Source of the DNA: DASSFG01 sp035547915
GTDB lineage: Bacteria > Planctomycetota > Planctomycetia > Pirellulales > JAICIG01
NCBI GenBank assembly: GCA_035547915.1
Contig: DASZTS010000023.1
Span: forward strand, 1 to 64,000
DNA: 64,000 nucleotides
Direction of reading: 5' to 3'
Shown here in pieces: positions 1-7,438 of this stretch (the first letter of the stretch is position 1; every line of letters begins with the position of its first letter). Made by a program: the position numbers and the translations under genes. The notes under the pieces were generated by a model, which was given only the letters and a program-made list of their open reading frames with translations, searched no databases and was not told where the DNA came from.

Positions 1-18
1 GCGGACGATTCCCAGAAA

Positions 19-1368
19 TCAATCGCCTCGCGCGAGCGCGGCCGGCTCGGCGGCCGATAGATTTTCCAGCGCGTTGCAAGCCGCTTCGACGCCGTCCTCG
101 TGCCGCATCTGTTCGGCGACCTGCTGCGCGCGCTGAGCGTACCCCGGTTCGGTGAGCAATTGCCGCAGTTCGGCGGCCACGCGTTGCGGTGTGTAGCGAC
201 GCCGCGAGATGACACGAGCGATGCCCAGCCGGCGGACACGTGCCGCATTGTCGGGCTGGTCCCATGCGACAGGCATAACGAGCATCGGACGGCCGCTGCG
301 CATCGCCAGCCCCGTCGTGCCCACGCCGCCGTGGTGCACGATCGCCGCCGCGCGCGGAAACAGTGCCGAAAAGCGCGCGTAGTCGAACGCTACCACCTCC
401 GCGGGCAAATCGCGCGGCCGGTTGGCGGGATGGTTGAGGATCAACACCGCACGGCGGCCCAACAACCGCGCCGCCGCGGCGCTATGCTCGTAGAACGAGC
501 CGGCGTCGACCGATACTGCCGTGCCCAGGGTGAAGACGATCGGCGGAGGGCCATCGTCGAGAAATCGCAGCAAGTCGGGCGGCAACTCGGCCGAACCGTG
601 GCGATCGTAGATCGGAAATCCGGTGATGACCGTTTGTGGAGGCCAGTCGGGTTGCCTGTCGGCCAACATCTTGGAGAACAGCGCCAGCACGAGGCGCGGC
701 GAATGGCAGTCGCCGAGCGGGTTGTCGTCGGTCGGCGGCAGGCCCAGTTCGGTTCGCAACGCATACCAAGGCCGAGCGAGAAAGCGAGTGGTCCGTTTAC
801 TGAACGCGAGCACTGGGCCCCAAAACGCCGGGCCGAGGAAGCGTAGCCGTTCGAACACCTTCGGCGCGATCGGCAGCAGGGGCAGGTCGCAGGCGGAGAA
901 GAAAAACAGCGGCATGTGGATCGTCGAGACCCAGGCGATGCCCGTCTTCTCGGCCACCAGCCGTGCGGCCAGCGACACCTGCGACACCAGCAGATCGGCT
1001 CCCTCGACCGCCGCCAGCGTATCGGCGTAAGAGTCGTGTAGCGACGGCAGAGCCCACTCGCGGGCCAATCGAATCAGACCACGGCGGAGATCCATGTAAC
1101 GCCGCATCGTCTGCCGGTCGGCGATCCAGTCCGAGTCGGGCCGTACCGGGCGAAAGCCAAGCCCCAGCGATTCGACCTTCTCTTGATAGCAGCGGCTGGT
1201 GGCAACGATGACTTCGTGGCCGCGGACCTGCATCCCCAGCGCGACGGCCAGGTAGGGATGTAAGTCGCCCAACGAGCCGATCGCTGTGAACACGACTCTC
1301 CGCCGAGCGGCGCCCGCTGGCCGCTCGATCCGAGCGCCTAGATTGTCGTCGCGCAAGCCGATCGTCAT
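19..1368 (-). CDS. GT-B family glycosyltransferase (UGT/MGT-like)
   Basis: Encodes about 449 residues related to UDP-glycosyltransferases of the macrolide/sterol glycosyltransferase type, which move a sugar from a nucleotide donor to a small lipophilic acceptor. The N-terminal Rossmann half starts with VVFTAIGSLGDLHPYLAVA, the usual GT1 acceptor-domain start. The C-terminal half carries HHGGVGTTGLAMRSGRPML followed by PVAWDQPDNA, the donor-binding signature. I chose the ATG at 1368 because it overlaps the TGA of the upstream WD40 gene as ATGA, which suggests translational coupling; the open frame continues 17 codons further upstream. It is the last gene of the BlaI-led operon. No signal peptide is seen, so it is probably cytoplasmic or membrane-associated. 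The acceptor cannot be read from the sequence. Confidence 0.85.
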   Translation of the reverse strand: MTIGLRDDNLGARIERPAGAARRRVVFTAIGSLGDLHPYLAVALGMQVRGHEVIVATSRCYQEKVESLGLGFRPVRPDSDWIADRQTMRRYMDLRRGLIRLAREWALPSLHDSYADTLAAVEGADLLVSQVSLAARLVAEKTGIAWVSTIHMPLFFFSACDLPLLPIAPKVFERLRFLGPAFWGPVLAFSKRTTRFLARPWYALRTELGLPPTDDNPLGDCHSPRLVLALFSKMLADRQPDWPPQTVITGFPIYDRHGSAELPPDLLRFLDDGPPPIVFTLGTAVSVDAGSFYEHSAAAARLLGRRAVLILNHPANRPRDLPAEVVAFDYARFSALFPRAAAIVHHGGVGTTGLAMRSGRPMLVMPVAWDQPDNAARVRRLGIARVISRRRYTPQRVAAELRQLLTEPGYAQRAQQVAEQMRHEDGVEAACNALENLSAAEPAALARGD

Positions 1369-3386
1369 CGGGCGATACCATCGGCACCGTGTTCTGCTAC
1401 TACCCGCTCCGGTTCCCAAAACCGGACGGTGCCGTCGCTGCCGCAGCCGGCCAGCGTTTTGCCGTCTGGGGCGTATTGCAACCAGAAGGTGAAGCTCGTG
1501 TGTCCTTCGCAGGAGCCTTTTTCGGTCCAGGTCGAGGTGTCCCAGAGCCGCACCGACCCATCTCCGCGACCGACCGCCAGCGTTCCGCCATCAGGAGACA
1601 GCGCCAAGGGACGAATCCAACTCGCATGCTGTAGCGTCCGCTCCTCGGCTAGCGTTTCGACGTTCCAGACTTTGACGGCGCCCGCGGAGTCGCTGGAGAA
1701 GAATCGCTCCCCGTCGGGCATGAAGACGATGGACCACACGGCCAGACGATGTCCGGCGAGCCGCGCGCGGACCCGGCCGGTCTGTCGCTCCCAGACGATG
1801 AGTTCGCCTGGGTCTCCCGTAGTCCAGTTTCCGCCACCCGTCACCAGCCATTTTTCATCCGGCGAGATGCTCGCACAGTAAATCTGCTGTCGGTGCTCCT
1901 GCCAACTCCCCTGCTCTTGGCCCGTCGCCGCATCCCAAACCTTCACCAGGCCGCCATCGCAAGCGCTGACCAGGGTCTGACCCGCGTCGGCGAAGAGCAC
2001 CGCCGACAGCGCGCCCGGATGCCTGAGCAACGTTGTACGGGTTTGCCCCGACACGGCGTCGCATAGGAAAATCCGGCCATCGTCGCCTCCCGTAGCGAGC
2101 GTCGCACCGTCTGGAGAAAACGCCGCGCAGCGCGTCGTAGGATGACCAGCGCGCGTGACGAGCAGTCGTTTGCTCTCGACGTCCCACAACTCGAACCGGT
2201 TGTTGCGGCCGCCGACGAACAGTCGCCGACCGTCGGGCGGATAGACGGCCACCCAAGCCGAATCGTCTCGCCCGGCGATCATCCCCACAGGACTTACGCT
2301 AAAAACTTCGAGCTGCCACGCGAGCAGCCGGCCGTCGAGTCCGGCCGAATACAACCCGCTCTCGTCGTCGAAAACCAAGGCCGCGACCGACTCCTCATGT
2401 TTCTTGACCGACTGCAAGAAGTCCCACGACGCGGAGTTCCAGATCTTGATCGTCCCGTCCCAACTGCCGGCTGCCATCCGCCGGCCGTCTCGTGAGAAGA
2501 CGATCGACCATATGGCGAAGGGGTGCGTGCCGAGCTGAGTCGGCGCGCGATCGGCGACGAGGTCGTGGACGTGCACTGTACCCGCAGCCGTCGCGATTAC
2601 GAGTCGTTTACCATCCGGCGCGTAGGCCAACGCTGTTACCCTCGCATTACCCGCACGGATGGTCTTGGCGGTCGATTCCGATGTCGTAGGGACGTCGTGC
2701 TGCCGGTCGACCCGATAGAGCCGGACGTTCGTACCATGCGAGGCGATGGCCAGTTGTTGGCCATCGGGTGAGAAGGCCACGGTTTGTACCGGGCTCGCAG
2801 CCGCAGCGAATTCAAGAATGCGTTTGCCTGTGTCGCTATTCCAGACACGGACGGCGCCGCGCGCAGTGACTCCCGCCAACGACCGGCCGTCGGGCGAGAA
2901 GGCCAGCGTGACCGTGCGCTCCCGTGTCGCCTCGTCTCGAAACCGGAGGCGATCTGCATCGAGGTTGAGTACGGCGACATTCCCGTCCGCGGTGGCATAG
3001 GCCAGCGACCGAGCATCCGGCGAGAGCACAGCACAGGCCGGTTCGCAATTCGTCTCTGCGACGAGCCGAGGTTCCTTCGTATCACTATCCGCCCCGGGTG
3101 CATCGGCGGCGTCTGTTTTTGCGTGCGGCGACCTGCGCCCGACCGGGCGCTGCCAGACACGGCCGTTGACATCGACCGAGCGGAGTTGCCGGCCGTCGGC
3201 CGACAGCGCCATGCCGAAGGTACGGGGAAGGCGCGACAACTCGACCGGCTCGGCCTGCAACTTGCGAGGTGCGGGCCGCCGATCATCGAGTGTTTGGTAC
3301 GCGGGCGAAGACTGGGCTATCGACAGTTGCACCAGACAGCCCAGCGCCAGCCACGCGCTGCCGAGGTGGATTCGAAAACCGTTCAT
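1365..3386 (-). CDS. Exported WD40 repeat beta-propeller protein
   Basis: 673 residues. The N-terminus (about 1-25) looks like a signal peptide with a hydrophobic core and a cleavable SIAQ end. The rest is built of about a dozen WD40-type blades, seen as repeated (F/Y)SPDG or APDG turns followed by LA-G/S and ending in V(R/K)(V/L)W(D/N). There are enough repeats for two fused seven-bladed propellers. WD40 propellers are scaffolds and this one has no enzymatic domain. It sits 6 bp after the M56/redoxin fusion gene and overlaps the glycosyltransferase gene by 4 bp, so it belongs to the BlaI-controlled operon. A role in sensing or in organising the fusion protein at the cell surface is inference. 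Confidence 0.85.
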   Translation of the reverse strand: MNGFRIHLGSAWLALGCLVQLSIAQSSPAYQTLDDRRPAPRKLQAEPVELSRLPRTFGMALSADGRQLRSVDVNGRVWQRPVGRRSPHAKTDAADAPGADSDTKEPRLVAETNCEPACAVLSPDARSLAYATADGNVAVLNLDADRLRFRDEATRERTVTLAFSPDGRSLAGVTARGAVRVWNSDTGKRILEFAAAASPVQTVAFSPDGQQLAIASHGTNVRLYRVDRQHDVPTTSESTAKTIRAGNARVTALAYAPDGKRLVIATAAGTVHVHDLVADRAPTQLGTHPFAIWSIVFSRDGRRMAAGSWDGTIKIWNSASWDFLQSVKKHEESVAALVFDDESGLYSAGLDGRLLAWQLEVFSVSPVGMIAGRDDSAWVAVYPPDGRRLFVGGRNNRFELWDVESKRLLVTRAGHPTTRCAAFSPDGATLATGGDDGRIFLCDAVSGQTRTTLLRHPGALSAVLFADAGQTLVSACDGGLVKVWDAATGQEQGSWQEHRQQIYCASISPDEKWLVTGGGNWTTGDPGELIVWERQTGRVRARLAGHRLAVWSIVFMPDGERFFSSDSAGAVKVWNVETLAEERTLQHASWIRPLALSPDGGTLAVGRGDGSVRLWDTSTWTEKGSCEGHTSFTFWLQYAPDGKTLAGCGSDGTVRFWEPERVVAEHGADGIAR

Positions 3387-3392
3387 GGCAGC

Positions 3393-6300
3393 TCACTTGT
3401 CTGAAGAGTCCTGCGGCGTGCCGGCCACAAAAAAGCTCTCGTGCACAAAACCTGTCAGGATGCGACTGGCCGGATCGTGCGTCCAGTAGTTTCCGTCGAT
3501 CACGAACTTGTAACGGTACGCGCCCGGTTGGAGCGTCACGTCGGCGACAAAGACTCCGTCTCCGTCCGGATCGGTCATCGGGTGCGACGAGGTGCTCCAA
3601 TCGTTGAACGTTCCGGCCAGATTCACCGTGCGGGCCTTGCGGTCGGGCCGGTAGGTAAAACGCGCGCGGTAGCTGCCATCACCGACGGGCGTGATAAGCG
3701 GCAGCGGCAAGGAGAGATCTTGGTTGAGGAAGATCCCCTCGAAGTAGCCGATCATCATCTCGTTCCAGGTCTGCTCGCCCCAACGCACGGCGGCCGTGGG
3801 ATCGGGATTCGATCGGTTGCCCGCGGAGTTGTCAAACTCGGCGATGCAACGCAGCAGGGTTCCCTCTGGCAGGAATTTTGGCTCGGCGAACTTATAGTTG
3901 TTCTGCCAGTTGAAGTCGTAGTGCGGCACGTCGAGCAAGATCTCGCGCGAGCCGTTGGGATAGGTCACTTCGGCGCGGAACGATTTGCCCCGGTAGTGCA
4001 TGTGAGGCGCCAGGGTATACAGTTCCATGTCGTGCGAGAAGCGATGAGCCGCTTCCACGCGATAAGCGGCGGCGTGCGGCGGGATCTCGAAGTCGAGGTT
4101 GGCAGCCGCGCCCGTCTGCATGGTACGGCGGACCTTGGCCTGATCGGCGAAATAGAGGCCGATCTGGCTCTGATCCTGCCGCTCCGTCCCGTCGGGCGTG
4201 TAGTGGATCTGAAATACGAACGTCGAGCCCGGCGGAACGTAACGGGCCACGCCGTCGTCGAGTTGCATGGGGGGCGAGCCGGGCACATACCCGCCCACGG
4301 TTTCGAAACCCACGCCTCGTTCCTTGAGAATCGGGTCGCCTCCGGGGGGCTGGATGAAGACGATGATGTGATGTACGACGCTCCGCACGCCAGGGCGGAT
4401 CTCCGATGCGCGAATCCACTTTCCCTCCGTAAAACCGGGATCGACGGCCACGTATTGATAGTCGACCACCCCGGTCGGTGGAATCGTGATCGGCTCGGGG
4501 ATCGTCAGCAACACGTCGGGGCGGCCCAGCGCCCAGCCTTCGACGAATTGGCGCGGTGGCGGCAGATCACCGTCGTCGCCGCGTGGCACGCCGTTGTCGA
4601 CCCAGCGAGCGAGCAGTTCTTTCTCGGCCGCCGGCAGCCGGTTGTCGTTGGCAAAGTGACCATATTGTGGATTCGCATGCCAAGGGGGCATCCGCTCTTG
4701 CTCGACTACTTCCCGGATCGTCTCGGCCCAGGCCGCTACGTCGTCGTACGAAGCGAGCGCGAACGGCGCGATGCCTCCCTCGCGGTGACACTCCAGGCAA
4801 CGACGCTCGACGATCCGCGAAATCTGTCGGGCATACGTCACGTCGCCTCGCGGCTCCGTGCGCGAGACACGGCCGATGTGACACCCGATCGACGCCGTGT
4901 GGTTCTCGGTCACCGGCCGACCCGCCAGCAGATCGTCGACGGCCTGCGCGACGTAATGTTGTGCCGCCTCCTGCCGCGCATAGCCGATACCGAACTGGTC
5001 GTCGATTCGCCCCCAATAGCGGACCGTGCGGTCGCGATCAAGCACGAACGCTTCGGGAGTCCGCTCCGCGCGGAATTGGTCGGCCACGCGATTGCCCGGA
5101 TCCTTCAGCAGGGGATACGTGATCCTGAGTTGGCGCGCAAAATGCGCCAGCTCGGTCGGCGTGTCTTGCTGATTGGCGTCGATGCCGATCACGGCCACAC
5201 CCCGTGATTTGTACTTCGCAGCCAGATTCTCCAAACGCGCGGCATACAATTTCGATAGTGGGCAGTCGACGCCTAGGAAGGCGACCACGACCACGGGTTG
5301 ATCGATGAAATCGGTCAACGCATAATCCTTGCCCTGGTGGTCTGACAAACGAAAGTTTTCGATGTGCCGCCCAAGTCGTTCGTTGGCCGCACCCGGCGGA
5401 ACGCCCGTGGATTGAGAATTCAACGACTTCTGTTGGGCCCATGTGCGCACGGCGAGCGGCGCGGCGATGGTGGAGACTACGAGCACCAATAACATCGCCA
5501 AGCCGGAGCTGTTGAAACGGAAGTGGGCCGGCTCGGCGTCCAACAAACGCATCACGCGGCGTTTGAACTCCGACTGGCTGCCGCCGGAAGCCGCGAGCCC
5601 CAGCGCCTGCTGGGAGGGTCTCTTTCGCACGGTTGTGGCCAGTTCGGCCATGCGGACCAGGGCATCGGCATAGTGCAGACGCTGCCAACCGGCGGCAAGC
5701 ACCAAGTCGTCGCTGGCGTTCTCGCGCTCGATGCCTATGTGCCGGCTGACGTACCACACGGCCGGATGGAAGAAGACGATCGTTTCCGCCAAGCGTTGTA
5801 ACAGGTTCACCAATGGGTCCCAGCGACGTAGATGGGCCAACTCGTGAGCGAGCAAGGCTTCGACCTGTTGCGGTGTCAGTCCGCTGGCCAACCAGGCCGG
5901 CAGGAGGATGATGGGCCGCACGATGCCGACCACCACTGGCACGGAGACGCGCCGACAATAGGCGACGGCCGGCGCGGCTCGCAAGCCCATCCGCTTTGTT
6001 TGCCGCGCGATCGCCGCGAGCAGGTTCGTGTCGGCAACCGCGACTGATGTGGCACGCAGCCGGTGTCCGCCCCAGACGCCGGCTGCCAGACGTGCGAGCA
6101 AGGCTAGCACGCAAACCAGGTACGCTCCGGTGATGTACGGAGCCACGACCGGGAGCCAGTCGCCCGCGTTTTGCCGCTCGGCGGTCGGCACCGTTGACGT
6201 CGAGCTGTTGTGGGCCGGCGCCCGCTTTTCGTTGTTACGTCCGAACCTCGCAGGTGCATGTTCTTCCCGGGCATTGTGCGACCGCCCCGCCGCGCTGGCG

Positions 6301-6665
6301 ATGTTTGAAGAAGAACCGTCGCCCGGTTCCGTTCGTTCGCGGGCCTGCGACTTCGCCAGGTCTTCTAAGGCGGCCATCGCGACGAGATCATCGTGCGGTG
6401 CCGCAACGTCGTCGCCGGCCCGGCTCTCATTCATTCCTGAGGGCATCCGCAACAAGGCGAACGTCGCTGGCAGGCAGCACACCATCGCCAGCAGGGCTAC
6501 AACGTACAGCAGGTATCTGTGACGGGCTTGCGCCGTGCCGCGGAGCAGAAGATGCTCGACGCCGCACGCAGCGATCGCCACGAGAGCGCCTTGCCAGAGG
6601 AAGTGGAGCAGCGTTTGCACGAAGCGGAGCGAAAACGATTCGTCGAGCCAGGCGAGCGCGTTCAT
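3393..6665 (-). CDS. Multidomain M56 (BlaR1-like) metallopeptidase fused to redoxin, haem c, Cu-monooxygenase-like and CBM-like modules
   Basis: 1090 residues in one uninterrupted frame. Residues about 1-420 form an M56/BlaR1-type membrane protease with several hydrophobic segments, a zinc motif HELAH near residue 275 and a downstream IEREN third-ligand region. A transmembrane stretch near 395-415 is followed by a peroxiredoxin/AhpC-TSA-like domain (about 432-565) with a single cysteine in DCPLSK. A haem c motif CLECH lies at 623-627 within a cytochrome-like segment. Residues about 710-980 resemble the copper type II ascorbate-dependent monooxygenase fold, with HHIIVF and PHMHYRG as candidate copper ligands. 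Residues about 1005-1075 resemble an AMPK/CBM48 glycogen-binding domain (AGTFNDW, YRYKFVIDG). The gene follows its repressor by 25 bp. BlaR1 relatives cleave BlaI on ligand sensing; here the sensor region is replaced by redox modules. Domain calls are firm, the fused function is inference. Confidence 0.85.
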   Translation of the reverse strand: MNALAWLDESFSLRFVQTLLHFLWQGALVAIAACGVEHLLLRGTAQARHRYLLYVVALLAMVCCLPATFALLRMPSGMNESRAGDDVAAPHDDLVAMAALEDLAKSQARERTEPGDGSSSNIASAAGRSHNAREEHAPARFGRNNEKRAPAHNSSTSTVPTAERQNAGDWLPVVAPYITGAYLVCVLALLARLAAGVWGGHRLRATSVAVADTNLLAAIARQTKRMGLRAAPAVAYCRRVSVPVVVGIVRPIILLPAWLASGLTPQQVEALLAHELAHLRRWDPLVNLLQRLAETIVFFHPAVWYVSRHIGIERENASDDLVLAAGWQRLHYADALVRMAELATTVRKRPSQQALGLAASGGSQSEFKRRVMRLLDAEPAHFRFNSSGLAMLLVLVVSTIAAPLAVRTWAQQKSLNSQSTGVPPGAANERLGRHIENFRLSDHQGKDYALTDFIDQPVVVVAFLGVDCPLSKLYAARLENLAAKYKSRGVAVIGIDANQQDTPTELAHFARQLRITYPLLKDPGNRVADQFRAERTPEAFVLDRDRTVRYWGRIDDQFGIGYARQEAAQHYVAQAVDDLLAGRPVTENHTASIGCHIGRVSRTEPRGDVTYARQISRIVERRCLECHREGGIAPFALASYDDVAAWAETIREVVEQERMPPWHANPQYGHFANDNRLPAAEKELLARWVDNGVPRGDDGDLPPPRQFVEGWALGRPDVLLTIPEPITIPPTGVVDYQYVAVDPGFTEGKWIRASEIRPGVRSVVHHIIVFIQPPGGDPILKERGVGFETVGGYVPGSPPMQLDDGVARYVPPGSTFVFQIHYTPDGTERQDQSQIGLYFADQAKVRRTMQTGAAANLDFEIPPHAAAYRVEAAHRFSHDMELYTLAPHMHYRGKSFRAEVTYPNGSREILLDVPHYDFNWQNNYKFAEPKFLPEGTLLRCIAEFDNSAGNRSNPDPTAAVRWGEQTWNEMMIGYFEGIFLNQDLSLPLPLITPVGDGSYRARFTYRPDRKARTVNLAGTFNDWSTSSHPMTDPDGDGVFVADVTLQPGAYRYKFVIDGNYWTHDPASRILTGFVHESFFVAGTPQDSSDK

Positions 6666-6690
6666 GGTTTTCTCGATCGAGCCGATCGGT

Positions 6691-7083
6691 TCAGGCGTCC
6701 TTTAGTTTCTGGTCAATGATCCGGCGCAGCTCCTCGAGTTCGCCGGGGTCGATGTTCCGCACGTCGAAGAGTTTCAATACGACGGCCGACGTCGAGCCGT
6801 CGAACACCCGATCGACGACGTCGCTCAACACCCGTTCCGAGACGGTCGCCGCATCGACTCGCGGCGAGAAGAGAAACGAGTTGCCTCGCTTCTTGCGGCT
6901 GAGGTAGCGCTTCTCGACCATCGTGTTGAGTGTCGTGATGACCGACGTCTTGGCCAGTTCTCGCCCCTCCTCGGCGAGTCCACTCTGAATGTCGCGCGCC
7001 AGCCGCGGCGATCCCTCGCGCCAGAGGATTTTCAGGATCAAGAGCTCCAGTTCCGTCGGATGTCTGGATGCCGGTCGTGCCAT
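6691..7083 (-). CDS. BlaI/MecI/CopY family transcriptional repressor
   Basis: 130 residues, the usual length for the family. The N-terminal winged helix runs over about residues 8-80 (PTELELLILKILW, then TSVITTLNTMVEKRYLSRKK). The C-terminal helix provides the dimerisation region, ending LRRIIDQKLKD. BlaI-type repressors bind dyad operators and are inactivated by proteolysis triggered by the partner M56 protein, which is the next gene 25 bp downstream. The ATG at 7083 lies about 23 bp downstream of one of two matching near-palindromes and is preceded by a GGAAGG ribosome-binding site. Autoregulation of the four-gene operon is therefore the simplest reading. Confidence 0.93.
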   Translation of the reverse strand: MARPASRHPTELELLILKILWREGSPRLARDIQSGLAEEGRELAKTSVITTLNTMVEKRYLSRKKRGNSFLFSPRVDAATVSERVLSDVVDRVFDGSTSAVVLKLFDVRNIDPGELEELRRIIDQKLKDA

Positions 7084-7105
7084 GCGTCGTACCTTCCCGC
7101 CACTC

Positions 7106-7121
7106 GTCTAGTTTTATAGAC
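7106..7121. promoter_or_regulatory. BlaI-type operator, promoter-proximal copy
   Basis: GTCTAGTTTTATAGAC is an imperfect palindrome with GTCTA/TAGAC arms. It overlaps the -10 element and the likely transcription start. It is the exact reverse complement of the copy at 7156-7171. BlaI family operators are short dyads of this kind next to the repressor gene. Confidence 0.8.
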
Positions 7122-7148
7122 ATTAAGGATTCTGTCTGCCGCTGTCAA
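7120..7148 (-). promoter_or_regulatory. Sigma70-type promoter of the BlaI/M56 operon
   Basis: Read on the minus strand, TTGACA (7143-7148) and TAATGT (7120-7125) are separated by exactly 17 bp. The -35 is perfect and the -10 fair. It lies between the two operator palindromes, so repressor binding at either site would block polymerase. The transcription start is expected near 7112, inside the downstream operator. Confidence 0.8.
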
Positions 7149-7155
7149 GCATTTC

Positions 7156-7171
7156 GTCTATAAAACTAGAC
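7156..7171. promoter_or_regulatory. BlaI-type operator, upstream copy
   Basis: GTCTATAAAACTAGAC is an exact inverted copy of the site at 7106-7121. The centres are 50 bp apart, close to five helical turns, which places both on the same DNA face. It lies just upstream of the -35 element. Confidence 0.8.
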
Positions 7172-7184
7172 GTCGCTTTCGGCA

Positions 7185-7200
7185 CCCCTGCCCTGCCCCG
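7185..7200. repeat. G-rich 16-mer repeat, copy 1 (intergenic)
   Basis: CCCCTGCCCTGCCCCG, followed by CTCTG. The same 16-mer occurs exactly at 9282-9297 and 9410-9425, with a truncated relative at 7956-7970. On the opposite strand it has three G-runs. This copy lies between the BlaI operators and the 3' end of the J-domain-like gene. Confidence 0.7.
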
Positions 7201-7438
7201 CTCTGCCTTGGTTAACTCTCGACGCCCAGTCGATAGCGATCGAACCGCGCAGCCAGCAGCCGTGCCCGCCGAGTATCAATTCCGTGGGCTGCTACGATCG
7301 TCAGGCCCAGAGCCCAATCAGGCGGACCGGGCAGCCGATGCGCAGCCAAGTCATGACGTTATCAGTCGTCGTCAAATCCCGAGGAGGGGCGGTCGACCGA
7401 AGCAACGGCCGATCGGTTGTTGTGCCGGGCAATGCCCC

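Noticed and set aside
3441..5207. Long plus-strand open frame (588 codons) opposite the M56 fusion gene
   Set aside because: Antisense shadow; no ribosome-binding site and no domain, while the minus frame has clear motifs.
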